A DNA stretch of 64,000 nt, taken from NCBI RefSeq assembly GCF_900327775.1, contig NZ_OUMZ01000007.1:2095606-2159605 (forward strand), in the 5' to 3' direction. The notes under the pieces were generated by a model, which worked only from the letters and a program-made list of their open reading frames with translations, did no database searches and was not told the origin of the DNA. Every line of letters begins with the position of its first letter. The stretch's first letter is position 1. The position numbers and the translations under genes are program-made. The DNA comes from Roseovarius sp. EL26. Its GTDB lineage: Bacteria > Pseudomonadota > Alphaproteobacteria > Rhodobacterales > Rhodobacteraceae. Of the stretch, positions 16,354 through 25,265 are shown in pieces.

Positions 16354-17633
16354 TCCTTATCGTCACTTTCTCACTTCTACTTCTGTTCATCTTCCTTGCA
16401 ATTCCGGTTGCTGCAGCACTTGGCCTGTTGGGTGTGGTGCTGGACGAGAGCTTTTCCATCATGCCTTTGCGTCGCGCCATTGGTGACATGATGTGGGAAA
16501 ACTCGATCGAATTTCTGCTCGTTGCGGTGCCCATGTTTGTTATGCTGGGCGAGATCATGCTGCGCTCGGACATCGCTGAAAAGATGTATGATGCGATGGC
16601 AAAATGGCTGTCATGGCTGCCGGGCGGGCTAATGCATTCCAATATCGGTTCCAGCGCTATCTTTGCGGCGACCTCTGGGTCTTCCGTTGCCACGGCGGCC
16701 ACCGTTGGGACGGTTGCGGTGCCGCAGATCGACAAGCGCGGCTATCACACACCCCTGTTTCTTGGCTCGCTTGCCGCCGGTGGGACACTTGGCATTCTGA
16801 TACCGCCTTCCGTTGGCCTGATCATCTACGGGCTTTTGACCAATACATCCGTGCCCAAGCTTTACCTCGCGGGAATCTTACCGGGGCTGGTTTTGGCGGG
16901 GCTCTACAGTCTTACCATCGTCCTTCTCTGCCTCGCCAACAAAGGCTGGGGCGGCGAAAAGATCTCAATTTCGTGGTCTGAGCGTTTCGCGAGCCTGCCA
17001 AATCTGTTGCAACCTTTGTTCATTTTCATTGTGGTCATCGGCTCCATTTATGCGGGTTGGGCGACGCCGACGGAAAGTGCCTCTCTGGGCGTTCTTGCGG
17101 CACTCTTGCTGTCGTGGAAAAACGGCAAGCTGACACGGGATATGCTTCTGAAATCATTCGAAGGCACCATGCGGACAACAGCGATGATCATGCTGATCAT
17201 TCTGGCAGCGGCCTTCTTGAACTTCGTGCTTGCCGTCATCGGCCTCGCGGCCGCATTCCAAAGCTTTATCGAAGGCCTGGGCCTGTCCCCGTTTCAGGTG
17301 TTGTTGATCATTATCGCCATCTATCTAGTGATGGGGTGTTTCATGGAGAGCCTGTCCATGTTGATCACAACGACCCCCATTGTCGTGCCGGTGATCGTCG
17401 CCCTTGGGTACGATCCGATCTGGTTCGGTGTGGTGCTGATGTTGCTGCTGGAAACCGCTTTGATCACACCGCCTATTGGGCTGAACCTCTATGTTGTGCA
17501 ATCCATCCGCCAAAGCGGACCAATCAAAGACGTAATCAAAGGGGCGATCCCGTTCGTTTTCGCCATGTTCGTGATGATTGGCCTTGTGATTGCATTTCCC
17601 TCGATGGCGCTGTGGCTGCCATCTCTTCTGTAA
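16350..17633 (+). CDS. dctM: TRAP transporter large permease (DctM)
   Basis: The 427-residue protein is the transport subunit, with about 12 transmembrane helices. Family landmarks include the IPVAAALGLLG start region, SSAIFAATSGSSVATAATVG, the GGTLGILIPPS turn, ITTTPIVVPV and ITPPIGLNLYVVQ. It follows dctQ with a 4-bp overlap and precedes the SDR gene by 22 bp, consistent with one operon. Confidence 0.94.
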   Translation: MILIVTFSLLLLFIFLAIPVAAALGLLGVVLDESFSIMPLRRAIGDMMWENSIEFLLVAVPMFVMLGEIMLRSDIAEKMYDAMAKWLSWLPGGLMHSNIGSSAIFAATSGSSVATAATVGTVAVPQIDKRGYHTPLFLGSLAAGGTLGILIPPSVGLIIYGLLTNTSVPKLYLAGILPGLVLAGLYSLTIVLLCLANKGWGGEKISISWSERFASLPNLLQPLFIFIVVIGSIYAGWATPTESASLGVLAALLLSWKNGKLTRDMLLKSFEGTMRTTAMIMLIILAAAFLNFVLAVIGLAAAFQSFIEGLGLSPFQVLLIIIAIYLVMGCFMESLSMLITTTPIVVPVIVALGYDPIWFGVVLMLLLETALITPPIGLNLYVVQSIRQSGPIKDVIKGAIPFVFAMFVMIGLVIAFPSMALWLPSLL

Positions 17634-17655
17634 AAATTTGCGATAGGAAAGTCCC

Positions 17656-18471
17656 ATGGATCTTAAGAATAAGACGATCATTATCACCGGCGGTGCACGC
17701 GGCATTGGTGCGGCCTTAGCCACTCGGTTCGCCAAGGAGGGTGCAAAGGTTGTTGTCGCCGATCTGGACGAAGGTGCGGCTCGTGCAACCGCGGCCGTGA
17801 TTGATGGTTTGGCTGTGGCATGCGACGTCACCAAGGAGGCCGATGTGCAGGCGTTGGTTCAGCAGGCAGAGCAGCACTTTGGCCCGGTGGATATGTTCTG
17901 CTCAAACGCGGGTGTGTGTTTAGGCGAGCCATCACATTCAGCCTCGGCCAGCAATGACACCTGGGGCCTTTGCTGGGACGTTCATGTGATGGCGCATGTC
18001 TATGCCGCCCGCGCGGTTCTGCCAGGCATGATCGAACGCGGGAGCGGCTATCTGTTGCAGATGTCTTCGGCTGCCGGGTTGCTGAGCCAAATCGGTGATG
18101 CGGCTTATTCCGCGACCAAACATGCGGCCATTGGGTTCGCTGAATCCGTCGCGATCACCCATGGCGGTGACGGGATCAAGGTTTCGGTCATTTGTCCGCA
18201 ATATGTGGCAACCCCGATGCTGGGGTATGCCGATAAAGGCGCATCAAGCGATCTGCCGGGTGTGATCACACCAGAAGCACTTGCTCAAACCGTGGTTGAG
18301 GGTGTTGCGCAGGAAAGCTTCCTGATTTTGCCGCACGCGGATGTCGCGCAATTCATCCAATTCAAGTCTGCCAACTACGACAAATGGCTGGGCGCGATGC
18401 GAAAACTGCGCAGCAAAATTGTAGACGAGATCGGGTCCACAGATCTGGAAGCCATGCACAAGCTGGTGTGA
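17656..18471 (+). CDS. Short-chain dehydrogenase/reductase (SDR)
   Basis: The 271-residue enzyme has the classical SDR plan: the cofactor motif TGGARGIG near residues 11-18, the NAG motif in CSNAGV, the catalytic Ser in LQMSSAAG, and YSATK as the catalytic Tyr and Lys. An Asp after the second strand (VVADLDEG) favours NAD over NADP. It would oxidise a hydroxyl group, fitting a beta-oxidation-like step after the crotonase. It sits between the TRAP genes and the hydrolase in the same operon. Confidence 0.9.
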   Translation: MDLKNKTIIITGGARGIGAALATRFAKEGAKVVVADLDEGAARATAAVIDGLAVACDVTKEADVQALVQQAEQHFGPVDMFCSNAGVCLGEPSHSASASNDTWGLCWDVHVMAHVYAARAVLPGMIERGSGYLLQMSSAAGLLSQIGDAAYSATKHAAIGFAESVAITHGGDGIKVSVICPQYVATPMLGYADKGASSDLPGVITPEALAQTVVEGVAQESFLILPHADVAQFIQFKSANYDKWLGAMRKLRSKIVDEIGSTDLEAMHKLV

Positions 18472-18476
18472 TCGTT

Positions 18477-19352
18477 ATGACGCCTCACCCTCGCTTTGAG
18501 ACATACGCCAACCAAAAAGTCAGCATCGGCGGGCAAAAAATCTGCTTTAGCACCAACGGAATTGCAGTGACGCCGGAGCGGCCCACACTTGTTCTGGTGC
18601 ACGGTGCCGGAGGGTCCAAACTCGACTGGCCGCAATCTTGGCGGAGTGTGGCCGAGGCGACTGCCCCGTTTGGCCTTCCCTCAATGACGGCTGTTCTGCC
18701 CGGTCAAGGGGGGCAAGCGCTGCACGCGCATCCCGTGATTGCGATTGATCTTCCGGGCCATGGTGGCTCGGGTGGCCTAAGCTTGCCTGATATCACTGGC
18801 CATAGCCGCGCAGTCACCGGTTTCCTGCAGGCGCTCAATCTGGAAAACGTCTGTCTGGTGGGGCACTCAATGGGTGTCGGCGTTGTCTTGTCAGCCGCGT
18901 TGCAATCTAGCGAGCGGATTTCCTCACTATGCCTGATCGCCGGGGCGGCGCGAATGCCAGTCACACCCGAATTGCTGAAGGGGTTGCAGAACCAAACCGA
19001 AGATACCGTCGCCGCCATCGCCCGCTCTTGCTGGCACAAATCAACGCCAGAACACTTCGTGAAGACCACACAGCAAAGGATGATGTCTGCAGGAGGAAAC
19101 GTTCTGCTGAACGATTTCACTGCATGTTCAAAACTGGACCTGAGCGCAAAGTTGGCAGCGCTTCAAGTCCCGACATTGATCCTTGCATCGCAGGAAGATC
19201 GCTTGGTGAAAACCGCTGAAATCAATGCCATGGCGCAAGCTATTCCAAAGGCTCAGCTTCAAATCTTCCATGAATGCGGACATTTCCTTCATGTTGAACG
19301 CGCGTCAGTGGCCGCGGCTGCACTCGCAGGGTTCCTTGCGAACGCAGCCTAG
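18477..19352 (+). CDS. Alpha/beta hydrolase
   Basis: The 291-residue protein has the alpha/beta-hydrolase fold: oxyanion motif VLVHGAGGSKLDW, strand IDLPGHGGSG, nucleophile elbow GHSMG (about residue 128), an acid in ASQEDRL and the catalytic His in HECGHFLHVE. Substrates may be thioesters, esters or C-C bonds of diketones. It starts 5 bp after the SDR stop and ends 8 bp from the convergent GcvT-like gene. I chose the ATG at 18477; the frame extends upstream into the SDR gene without support. Confidence 0.88.
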   Translation: MTPHPRFETYANQKVSIGGQKICFSTNGIAVTPERPTLVLVHGAGGSKLDWPQSWRSVAEATAPFGLPSMTAVLPGQGGQALHAHPVIAIDLPGHGGSGGLSLPDITGHSRAVTGFLQALNLENVCLVGHSMGVGVVLSAALQSSERISSLCLIAGAARMPVTPELLKGLQNQTEDTVAAIARSCWHKSTPEHFVKTTQQRMMSAGGNVLLNDFTACSKLDLSAKLAALQVPTLILASQEDRLVKTAEINAMAQAIPKAQLQIFHECGHFLHVERASVAAAALAGFLANAA

Positions 19353-19360
19353 TTGCCAAG

Positions 19361-20572
19361 TCATTCTGCAGCAATGGGTTTGGTTGGAACGTCCACCAGC
19401 TTGCCGCGTGGTATCAGGCGGTCGGCGTCGTACATCGGCAGGGTGCAGAGTTCACCGTTTTGAGTGGAGCCATCGGCGCAGAGCACATCGACATGCGTGC
19501 CCGGACCCTGCGCCGGGACATCCATGCGCACGATGCAGACACCGCAGCCCTGATAGGGCGAATAGCCCGAAGAACAGACCCGGCCGACCTCTTCGCCATC
19601 AATGGTCATGACGCGGCCAAGCTGTGCGACACCGCTGGTGACCCGCATGCCCCAGGTTCGGCAGGATTTGTCCGCTGCCTCCAGCGCTTTGCGGCCAACA
19701 AAATCGCGATCATCAAACTCGACAAAACCACCAAGCCCTGCCTCAAACGGCGTGGTGTCCGCCCCGAAATCCGACCCGGCATTGAGCAACCCGGCCTCGA
19801 TCCGCCGTCCCCGGAACACTGGCGTTCCGGTCAGCAGAATACCGAAGGCAGCACCTGCCTCCATGATCTTGTCACCGATGGCGGGGATATCAGTGTCGGG
19901 TAACATGTAGACTTCCCAGCCCAGTTCATTGGTGAAGCCCGAGCGGCTGATCCAGCAGGTCTGGCCTGCGATGGAAACCTCGGCGCAATCGAAATAGCGG
20001 AATGGGTCGGGCACCCCACCGTCAAGCACGGCAGCCAGCAGGTCCAGTGATCGTGGGCCTTGAATCTGGCTGACCCAGACATTCGGGTCGTGGATTTTCA
20101 CGTCCAGCCCTTCGGCGTGTGCCTTGTACCAACTGAAGAGATCGCCGTCTGCCTGCGCCATCCAGAACCTGTCCTGCGACAACCGCAGCAACACCCCATC
20201 GGTGATCATGCCGCCATCATGGTAGCAAGCAAACTGATAGGAACAGCGGCCCGGCTTCACCTTGCTGACACTCCGGGTGAACACTTTGTTCAGCAGGGCC
20301 TCAGAATCCGGCCCGCTAATCTCGATCGGCAATTCTCCGGTGTGGCGGAAAATGACGCTGGTGCGCACCGCCCAATACATTTCGTCATCTGTGGCCGTGT
20401 CGAGTTTCTCCGGCGTCAAGCGCGAGTTATAGAGCGTGTACTCGGGATCATAGGGCAGTTCCATGTAGCTCAGCGGATGGGCAGGCATGGTGCGGGCAAG
20501 CTCGCGCGGGCGCGCGCCCTGATTGGGGAGAGCCTTGGCGACGAAGCGGAAGTGGGAAAGGTCAGTTGTCAT
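19361..20572 (-). CDS. GcvT-fold (aminomethyltransferase-like) protein, probable folate-dependent demethylase
   Basis: The 403-residue protein belongs to the GcvT/DmdA/LigM superfamily, whose members move a methyl or methylene group to tetrahydrofolate. Segments matching the fold are GPDSEALLNKVFTRSV, IQGPRSLDLL, SRSGFTNELGWEVYM and the C-terminal barrel with FVGRKALEAA. It is a lone protein rather than part of a glycine cleavage operon, which argues for a demethylase role within the catabolic cassette. It is neither clearly DmdA nor clearly a vanillate demethylase by eye. ATG at 20572 is preferred over an in-frame GTG three codons upstream. It is divergent from the next LysR gene, across a perfect palindrome. 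Confidence 0.82.
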   Translation of the reverse strand: MTTDLSHFRFVAKALPNQGARPRELARTMPAHPLSYMELPYDPEYTLYNSRLTPEKLDTATDDEMYWAVRTSVIFRHTGELPIEISGPDSEALLNKVFTRSVSKVKPGRCSYQFACYHDGGMITDGVLLRLSQDRFWMAQADGDLFSWYKAHAEGLDVKIHDPNVWVSQIQGPRSLDLLAAVLDGGVPDPFRYFDCAEVSIAGQTCWISRSGFTNELGWEVYMLPDTDIPAIGDKIMEAGAAFGILLTGTPVFRGRRIEAGLLNAGSDFGADTTPFEAGLGGFVEFDDRDFVGRKALEAADKSCRTWGMRVTSGVAQLGRVMTIDGEEVGRVCSSGYSPYQGCGVCIVRMDVPAQGPGTHVDVLCADGSTQNGELCTLPMYDADRLIPRGKLVDVPTKPIAAE

Positions 20573-20675
20573 ATTGTTCACCGTTCAGAGTTGTTAGACG
20601 CCTGCGGGTGATCTTCGACAAGGACAGATGGGTGCCACGCATTGAGTTGGTGATATTGGACCGACTGCGCTCAGC

Positions 20676-20693
20676 GCAAATCTAATGATTTGC
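20676..20693. promoter_or_regulatory. Palindromic operator between GcvT-like gene and LysR gene
   Basis: GCAAATCTAATGATTTGC has perfect 7-bp arms around TAAT and lies 31 bp before the LysR start. This is the usual position and form of a LysR autoregulatory site that also controls the divergent gene. Confidence 0.6.
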
Positions 20694-20724
20694 ACAAGTC
20701 GTTCGAAAAAATTAGACAATATTC

Positions 20725-21609
20725 ATGCGCTTTCGTTCTTATGATGCCCTCAAGATCTTTGATGCCGTTGCCCGCACTCTGTCGATGACCAAGGCGGCGG
20801 ACGAGATGCATCAATCGAAAGGGTCGATCAGTTACCAAATCAACAAGCTTGAAGCCGAGCTTGGGTTTCGACTGTTCGAGCGCGCGCACGCAAAACTGGG
20901 ACTGACAGAAGAAGGGCGCAGATTGTGGCATGTGTCCCAGACGTCCCTGAGCCAGATCGACCGTGAAATCGAAGACCTGCGCGGAACGGCCTCGGGTGCC
21001 GTGACCGTTGGCGCGCTGACCTACTTCTCTTCACGCTGGCTGTCGCCAAGGCTCACCCGCTTTTTTGAGGCCAATCCCGGTATCAGCCTGCGCATTGAGC
21101 CGATCAATTCGGTCGACATGATGAGATCGGTCAAGGTCGACATGGCAATCCTCTGGGGAATTGACGGCTGGGAGGGTCACCAGAGCGAACTTCTTCTGTC
21201 CCTGCCTGCCGTGCCAACCGCCAGCCGTGCAGTTGCTGAGCAGGTAAGCCAACTTGGATTGGCTGAGGCGGTCAAGCAGCTTCCGCTCTTGGGTGACAGC
21301 TCCGGCGATGCGGGGTGGCGCGCCTGGCACAAAGCTGCAGGGCTGCCGTACGCACCCAGTCGGTCCAGCTTGACGGTTCCTGACTCAAACAGCCGCGTTC
21401 AGGCGGTGGTGGATGGTCAGGGGTTGGCGCTTTGGGATGATCTGATCGCGCCAGAAATTGACGATGGCACGCTTGTCCGCTTGTCCGATGTCAGAGTTGA
21501 AAACGCGGGTTACTTTGTCGTTTTCACGGACCAGCCGATGTCTCAGGGCGCAGAGGCATTCTTGGACTGGTTGCGGGCTGAAAATGATCGCAGCGAGAGG
21601 CGGGCTTGA
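20725..21609 (+). CDS. LysR-family regulator (GcvA-like)
   Basis: The 294-residue regulator has an N-terminal winged helix (SYDALKIFDAVARTLSMTKA, then SKGSISYQINKLEAELGFRL) and a LysR effector domain from about residue 88. The RFRSYDALKIFDAVART opening resembles the GcvA subgroup. Its divergent partner is the GcvT-like protein, so it most likely controls that gene in response to the methylated substrate or to folate one-carbon state; the latter is inference. Confidence 0.9.
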   Translation: MRFRSYDALKIFDAVARTLSMTKAADEMHQSKGSISYQINKLEAELGFRLFERAHAKLGLTEEGRRLWHVSQTSLSQIDREIEDLRGTASGAVTVGALTYFSSRWLSPRLTRFFEANPGISLRIEPINSVDMMRSVKVDMAILWGIDGWEGHQSELLLSLPAVPTASRAVAEQVSQLGLAEAVKQLPLLGDSSGDAGWRAWHKAAGLPYAPSRSSLTVPDSNSRVQAVVDGQGLALWDDLIAPEIDDGTLVRLSDVRVENAGYFVVFTDQPMSQGAEAFLDWLRAENDRSERRA

Positions 21610-22075
21610 AATCCTGTGGACGTTCAGCTCATGAACGGCGGTTTTGGGGAAATTTGCAAGAACACCGCGCTCTGCGCCGAATTTACCAAGGTTTTCTGCG
21701 TCAGCGAAAGAGGCAAAAGCAAAAAGGCGGGATTGTTCCGCAATTTTCGAATTCATGGTTTCAGATTTGCTGCGCGTTGCATGAACGGCTGCTGTTTCCG
21801 CCGCCAGGCAGCATAAAATCTTTCGCCGCTTCGTAAAAATCTCTGCTGCGCGCGCATGCAGCGAAATTTTGACACTTCTGCAATGGGCTCTGAGGAGACC
21901 TTCGCCGCGCGTAGCACGAACGTCCGGTTTTCCTTTTCAGGATATAGCGTGACGCTGGTTTGAATGTCGCGAGCGATAAGAACTCCGTCCACTGTCGCAG
22001 ACGAATTGCGTTGTTAAAAGTGGCCCCAGAATTCATCATGCAGGTCACTCCAGACCAGAAAACGCGCCATCAGTT
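21610..22075. other. Non-coding spacer
   Basis: About 466 bp hold no persuasive gene on either strand. Short open frames exist but lack ribosome-binding sites and protein-like composition. It separates the catabolic cassette from the phosphoesterase block and may be a former insertion boundary. Confidence 0.5.
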
Positions 22076-22303
22076 TCACTTTCTCATGATCTCAGGAAAA
22101 CGACGGGGGTCGATCCACTGCTTGCCATCTTTGGGTGCGCCCCAAGGGTTGCCAAACGCCTTTGCCGCGGGTGGATCGTCGAGGGTCAAGTCACGTGCGT
22201 TTAGAGCACGCCGCGCCTGTCTGTGCGCTGCTTTCTTGAACGGCTTGTCGCTGTCTTTCGTGGTCATCCCACAAATGGGTGTTTTGCGGTAAGATCGGGA
22301 CAT
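22076..22303 (-). CDS. Small basic hypothetical protein (SRSYRKTPI type)
   Basis: This 75-residue basic protein begins MSRSYRKTPICGMTT and ends with DGKQWIDPRRFPEIMRK. I have seen short proteins of this kind in alphaproteobacteria but know no function. It is very rich in Lys and Arg and could bind nucleic acid. It starts 1 bp after the phosphoesterase stop with an AAGGAG site, so it is the second gene of that pair. Confidence 0.65.
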   Translation of the reverse strand: MSRSYRKTPICGMTTKDSDKPFKKAAHRQARRALNARDLTLDDPPAAKAFGNPWGAPKDGKQWIDPRRFPEIMRK

Positions 22304-22304
22304 C

Positions 22305-22871
22305 TTAAATCTCCTTCGCATTGTGTTCGACGTCCTGCCAGTGCTTGTTCACCGGCAGCGTCTTTGCCCGCCGCGCAATGTCCTCGAAGCGAACAGGCAT
22401 GAAGTCCCAGACGTCCACACCGGCGTTGACGCTGTTCCTCGAACCTTTCCAGTTCCCGTGAACATGGCCGAAGATCTGGAGCGCATCCCTGCGGGCGTGG
22501 TTCCAGGTAATCATCGGGTAGTGGCACAGCGTATGCGCCTGGTTCTTAGGGCCGTCCCTGACCTCTGCGATGTGCGAGATACTGTCCCATGGCAACGCCA
22601 GCGTCGGTTCCAGATCATGGTTGCCGACGATCAAATGTTTGCGCGCTCTGGGGAGCTGACCGAAGAGCCCTTCGAGGTAGGTTGCATCTTTGGCGTTCGG
22701 GCCAAACGCGAAGTCTCCGACGATCCAGAGATCATCGTCTGGGCCAACCTTCGACCATAGGTTTTCGATCAGGATCGCGTCCATCTGTCCGGCGCTGCGG
22801 AAGGGGCGGCCACAGAACGCGATGACGTTCTCATGCCCGAAGTGGGTGTCTGCTGTATACCAATTGGTCAT
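22305..22871 (-). CDS. Metallophosphoesterase
   Basis: The 188-residue protein has the calcineurin-like metallophosphoesterase motifs in order: DTHFGHEN (D-x-H with a bound metal, about residues 7-14), GDFAF, GNHD (about 90), a lone His in CHYPMI, and GHVHGNW. It should hydrolyse phosphodiesters or phosphomonoesters with two metal ions in the cytoplasm. Start ATG at 22871 gives MTNWYTADTHFG, the usual family opening; 21 further codons upstream have no family character. Its partner is the small basic protein. Confidence 0.88.
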   Translation of the reverse strand: MTNWYTADTHFGHENVIAFCGRPFRSAGQMDAILIENLWSKVGPDDDLWIVGDFAFGPNAKDATYLEGLFGQLPRARKHLIVGNHDLEPTLALPWDSISHIAEVRDGPKNQAHTLCHYPMITWNHARRDALQIFGHVHGNWKGSRNSVNAGVDVWDFMPVRFEDIARRAKTLPVNKHWQDVEHNAKEI

Positions 22872-23076
22872 GTGTTTTTTCCGTCGTGCGTTGGTAGCGC
22901 GGACGGCGACGGCGAATGCGGAGATGACGATCATCAGAGGCGAACAGCGCGAAGCCGCCCGCCAGTTTGGGGGCGCTAGGTTTGGGTGATATGTTTGCGC
23001 AATGTGATCATTCGGGTCTCATAGCTGCTTTGAGCCATTCTGGCTATCCCTCATCACAGGTCCATGACCTAGTTCC

Positions 23077-23535
23077 CTACTGTTCGCCCGGCGTGAAGCT
23101 GAGAATTCCGTAGGTGTCATCCGGATCGGCACCAATCTCGCTGTAGAAAAGGCTACATATCGTACCGATTACCGCAGCCAGCTTTAGGCCTTTGTGATGC
23201 AGCCAGTTTTCTTCGTTTTCGGCACGTACCACCAGATCGTAGCCAGCGAACTGGTTCACAGAAATCAGGAAGTCGTGTTCTCCAACAAACCCAATAACCT
23301 CACGAGCGGTCAAGGCGCTCTGCTCTTGGTCTGGTGGGTCCATAACGTATTGGGGCATGCGCTCACATAACAACAAGAGGGCCATGTCCAACTTGTCCGC
23401 GTCATATTGCAGCTCAGACAAGTTGGTTCGCGGCTTCATTCCGAGCAAGCTAAACTGACGCTCGTCAAAAATTTCAAATATGGGATTCAGGGCCTCTTCC
23501 ATGCGCGAACGCAGATGCCAGATGTTATCTTTCAT
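23077..23535 (-). CDS. Hypothetical protein
   Basis: This 152-residue soluble, acidic protein has no motif I recognise and no signal peptide. It has an amphipathic helical start and a mixed C-terminal half. Its ATG overlaps the stop of the upstream exported-protein gene by 4 bp, so the two are translationally coupled and probably act together. Confidence 0.6.
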   Translation of the reverse strand: MKDNIWHLRSRMEEALNPIFEIFDERQFSLLGMKPRTNLSELQYDADKLDMALLLLCERMPQYVMDPPDQEQSALTAREVIGFVGEHDFLISVNQFAGYDLVVRAENEENWLHHKGLKLAAVIGTICSLFYSEIGADPDDTYGILSFTPGEQ

Positions 23536-24401
23536 AGCTTTATCCTGCTTGGTGCCTGCTCCTCATCAAGAGCCTCTAGTATTTGCTGGTCGGTTGCAGC
23601 GCGGTTAGCCCTGATCAGTCGATAGTCCATGAGATCAAAGTGGATCATGGTTTTCAGACCTGAACTTTGCACACGTATCCTTAAGACAGTGTCGCAAGAT
23701 GCTAGCGGATCCTCGGGTCGAGGCATTCGAAATTCATAGAATGCGTCTCGCCCTATGGCGTTAATACACGGCACATCATCATGGAAGAATGAACCAAACC
23801 GCGAAATTGAGGCCGTCATTGGTTGCCCTGCGACGACAGGATGCATCGACGCCTCGAGCGCTGGTAGATCAGGGATGAATCCATCTGTTCCATATGCATA
23901 GATCAACTCGGAATCGTAGGACCCAGTCACCATAGCCGAGGGCTGACCGTAGCTCTCGATCAACTGAGCAAAAACGGCCTCTGCAGAGGGACGATCGTTG
24001 CCGAATATTGCAATTGTCCGATGAATTGCGAGGACTCGTCCATCAAGCACGTCTGTTGCGAGGTCTACGGTAATCTCCTCATAGTCATCACTGCCCATCC
24101 GCACGAACGGGTCCACCCAAGGGGTCGTCAGGCGCTGTGTGTACACATATTGGAACTGGCGGCCCTCTGGCGATTGTATGCTCAGAGTAACTTGTTCTGG
24201 AACAAGATCGCGTTCTAAGTGAGCCGACAATGCAGTTAGCGCAGATTCAGCATCCATATTCGGCGACACACCTAGAATGGCATGCGGATGAGCCGTTGCT
24301 GCAGCAGGGGGTGTAAGGGCGTGCAAATCATCTGAAGTATCGTCAGCTAGCGCAGACGTTACCGACAGTGTTGAGCATAAGAAAACAGTTAATAGTCGCA
24401 T
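23532..24401 (-). CDS. Hypothetical exported protein
   Basis: The protein has about 289 residues and starts with a clear Sec signal peptide (MRLLTVFLCSTLSVTSALA, cleavage after ALA), so it is periplasmic. The mature part has no family I recognise; two cysteine pairs in the C-terminal third may form disulfides. The start could be the GTG four codons upstream. It lies upstream of the 152-residue partner and is divergent from an XRE regulator across a palindromic site. Confidence 0.62.
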   Translation of the reverse strand: MRLLTVFLCSTLSVTSALADDTSDDLHALTPPAAATAHPHAILGVSPNMDAESALTALSAHLERDLVPEQVTLSIQSPEGRQFQYVYTQRLTTPWVDPFVRMGSDDYEEITVDLATDVLDGRVLAIHRTIAIFGNDRPSAEAVFAQLIESYGQPSAMVTGSYDSELIYAYGTDGFIPDLPALEASMHPVVAGQPMTASISRFGSFFHDDVPCINAIGRDAFYEFRMPRPEDPLASCDTVLRIRVQSSGLKTMIHFDLMDYRLIRANRAATDQQILEALDEEQAPSRIKL

Positions 24402-24430
24402 GATGATCACCACAAATTATCTACTTTTAA

Positions 24431-24453
24431 GATAATCTATTTTTAAGATTATC
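24431..24453. promoter_or_regulatory. Inverted-repeat operator between exported-protein gene and XRE gene
   Basis: GATAATCT (24431-24438) and AGATTATC (24446-24453) are perfect 8-bp arms around a 7-bp AT spacer in the 84-bp divergent gap. This is the probable binding site of the adjacent XRE regulator. Confidence 0.55.
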
Positions 24454-24485
24454 GGAAGTACCCAAAGCTACGAATTGGGTACAAA

Positions 24486-24743
24486 GTGACGAAATCTCTT
24501 AGATCAGAAGGCCATATCGCTCTCATCAGGGCTCTGGTCGAGGCAAGGAAGGCCAAAGGCATTTCTCAAGCCGAGTTAGCGACATTATTGAAGTGTCATC
24601 AGTCATTCGTCGCCCGGATTGAGTCGGGTCAACGTCGGATCGATGTCCCCGAGCTTGTTATTTTATCGCGAGCACTTGACGCTGACGCATCAGTCTTGTT
24701 GACGAAGGTATCTAGCGCTGTACCACTTGGAGCCCGGATTTAG
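24486..24743 (+). CDS. XRE-family helix-turn-helix regulator
   Basis: The 85-residue protein is essentially one Cro/CI-type DNA-binding domain: ARKAKGISQAELATLLKCHQ followed by SFVARIESGQRRIDVPEL. It starts with GTG at 24486. It is divergent from the exported-protein pair across an inverted repeat and is likely their repressor and its own. Confidence 0.85.
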   Translation: MTKSLRSEGHIALIRALVEARKAKGISQAELATLLKCHQSFVARIESGQRRIDVPELVILSRALDADASVLLTKVSSAVPLGARI

Positions 24744-24855
24744 GGATATAGTTAATAACATCAAAGACGGCCCATAGCGGCCATTGGTGGTCTTCGCAGC
24801 CAAGGTCTGCATCGAGCCCATAGCTACCAAATTGCTGCGACGTCGCGAACGACTG

Positions 24856-25080
24856 CTATGCGCAGCAAGACTTGCCCTCTTGGATCGGTGGGCAAGGAAC
24901 AGTTGCGTATGAGCAATACACGCAACAGTCACCCTCAAGCGGTTTCAGCACTGTCTGACAGGACTTGCATTCATAGAACCACTGGCAGGCATCTGTGGGC
25001 ATGGTTTCGGTCTCCACATGCCCACAAGACGGACAGGTCAAAGTGGATTCCAAGACTACTTTTGTTTCTTCTGTCGCCAT
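24856..25080 (-). CDS. Cysteine-rich GDCCxxC protein of mer operons
   Basis: The 74-residue protein has a zinc-ribbon-like CPSCGH...CKSC pair and then GDCCVYCSYATVPCPPIQ, the signature of small GDCCxxC-domain proteins that travel with mercury-resistance genes. Twelve cysteines in 74 residues suggest metal binding. Its start overlaps the merF stop by 25 bp. The family's usual Gly in 'SYG' is Ala here. A role in mercury handling is inferred from context. Confidence 0.82.
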   Translation of the reverse strand: MATEETKVVLESTLTCPSCGHVETETMPTDACQWFYECKSCQTVLKPLEGDCCVYCSYATVPCPPIQEGKSCCA

Positions 25081-25265
25081 AGCGCGTACCCCGTCAACAT
25101 GAGAAAACCTGCCAAAACCGGCAGTAGAACGGCATCGTTGTATAGAACGCCGAGTAATCCGGTAAGGCCAAGTGCCGTCAGTACGACCGGCAAGAGCGGT
25201 GTGAAGCAGCACAGGGTCGCCAAGATCGTGCCGCCGATTCCAAGTGCCAGTAACTTGTTCTTCAT
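25056..25265 (-). CDS. merF: Mercury transport protein MerF
   Basis: This small inner-membrane protein (69 residues, two transmembrane helices) carries the vicinal cysteine pair of MerF in ATLCCFTPLLPVVL near the end of the first helix. It passes Hg(II) into the cytoplasm. I use the ATG at 25265 (MKNKLLALGIGG). It overlaps merT by 4 bp and the GDCCxxC gene by 25 bp. No merA gene is present to reduce the imported ion. Confidence 0.87.
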   Translation of the reverse strand: MKNKLLALGIGGTILATLCCFTPLLPVVLTALGLTGLLGVLYNDAVLLPVLAGFLMLTGYALWRQKKQK

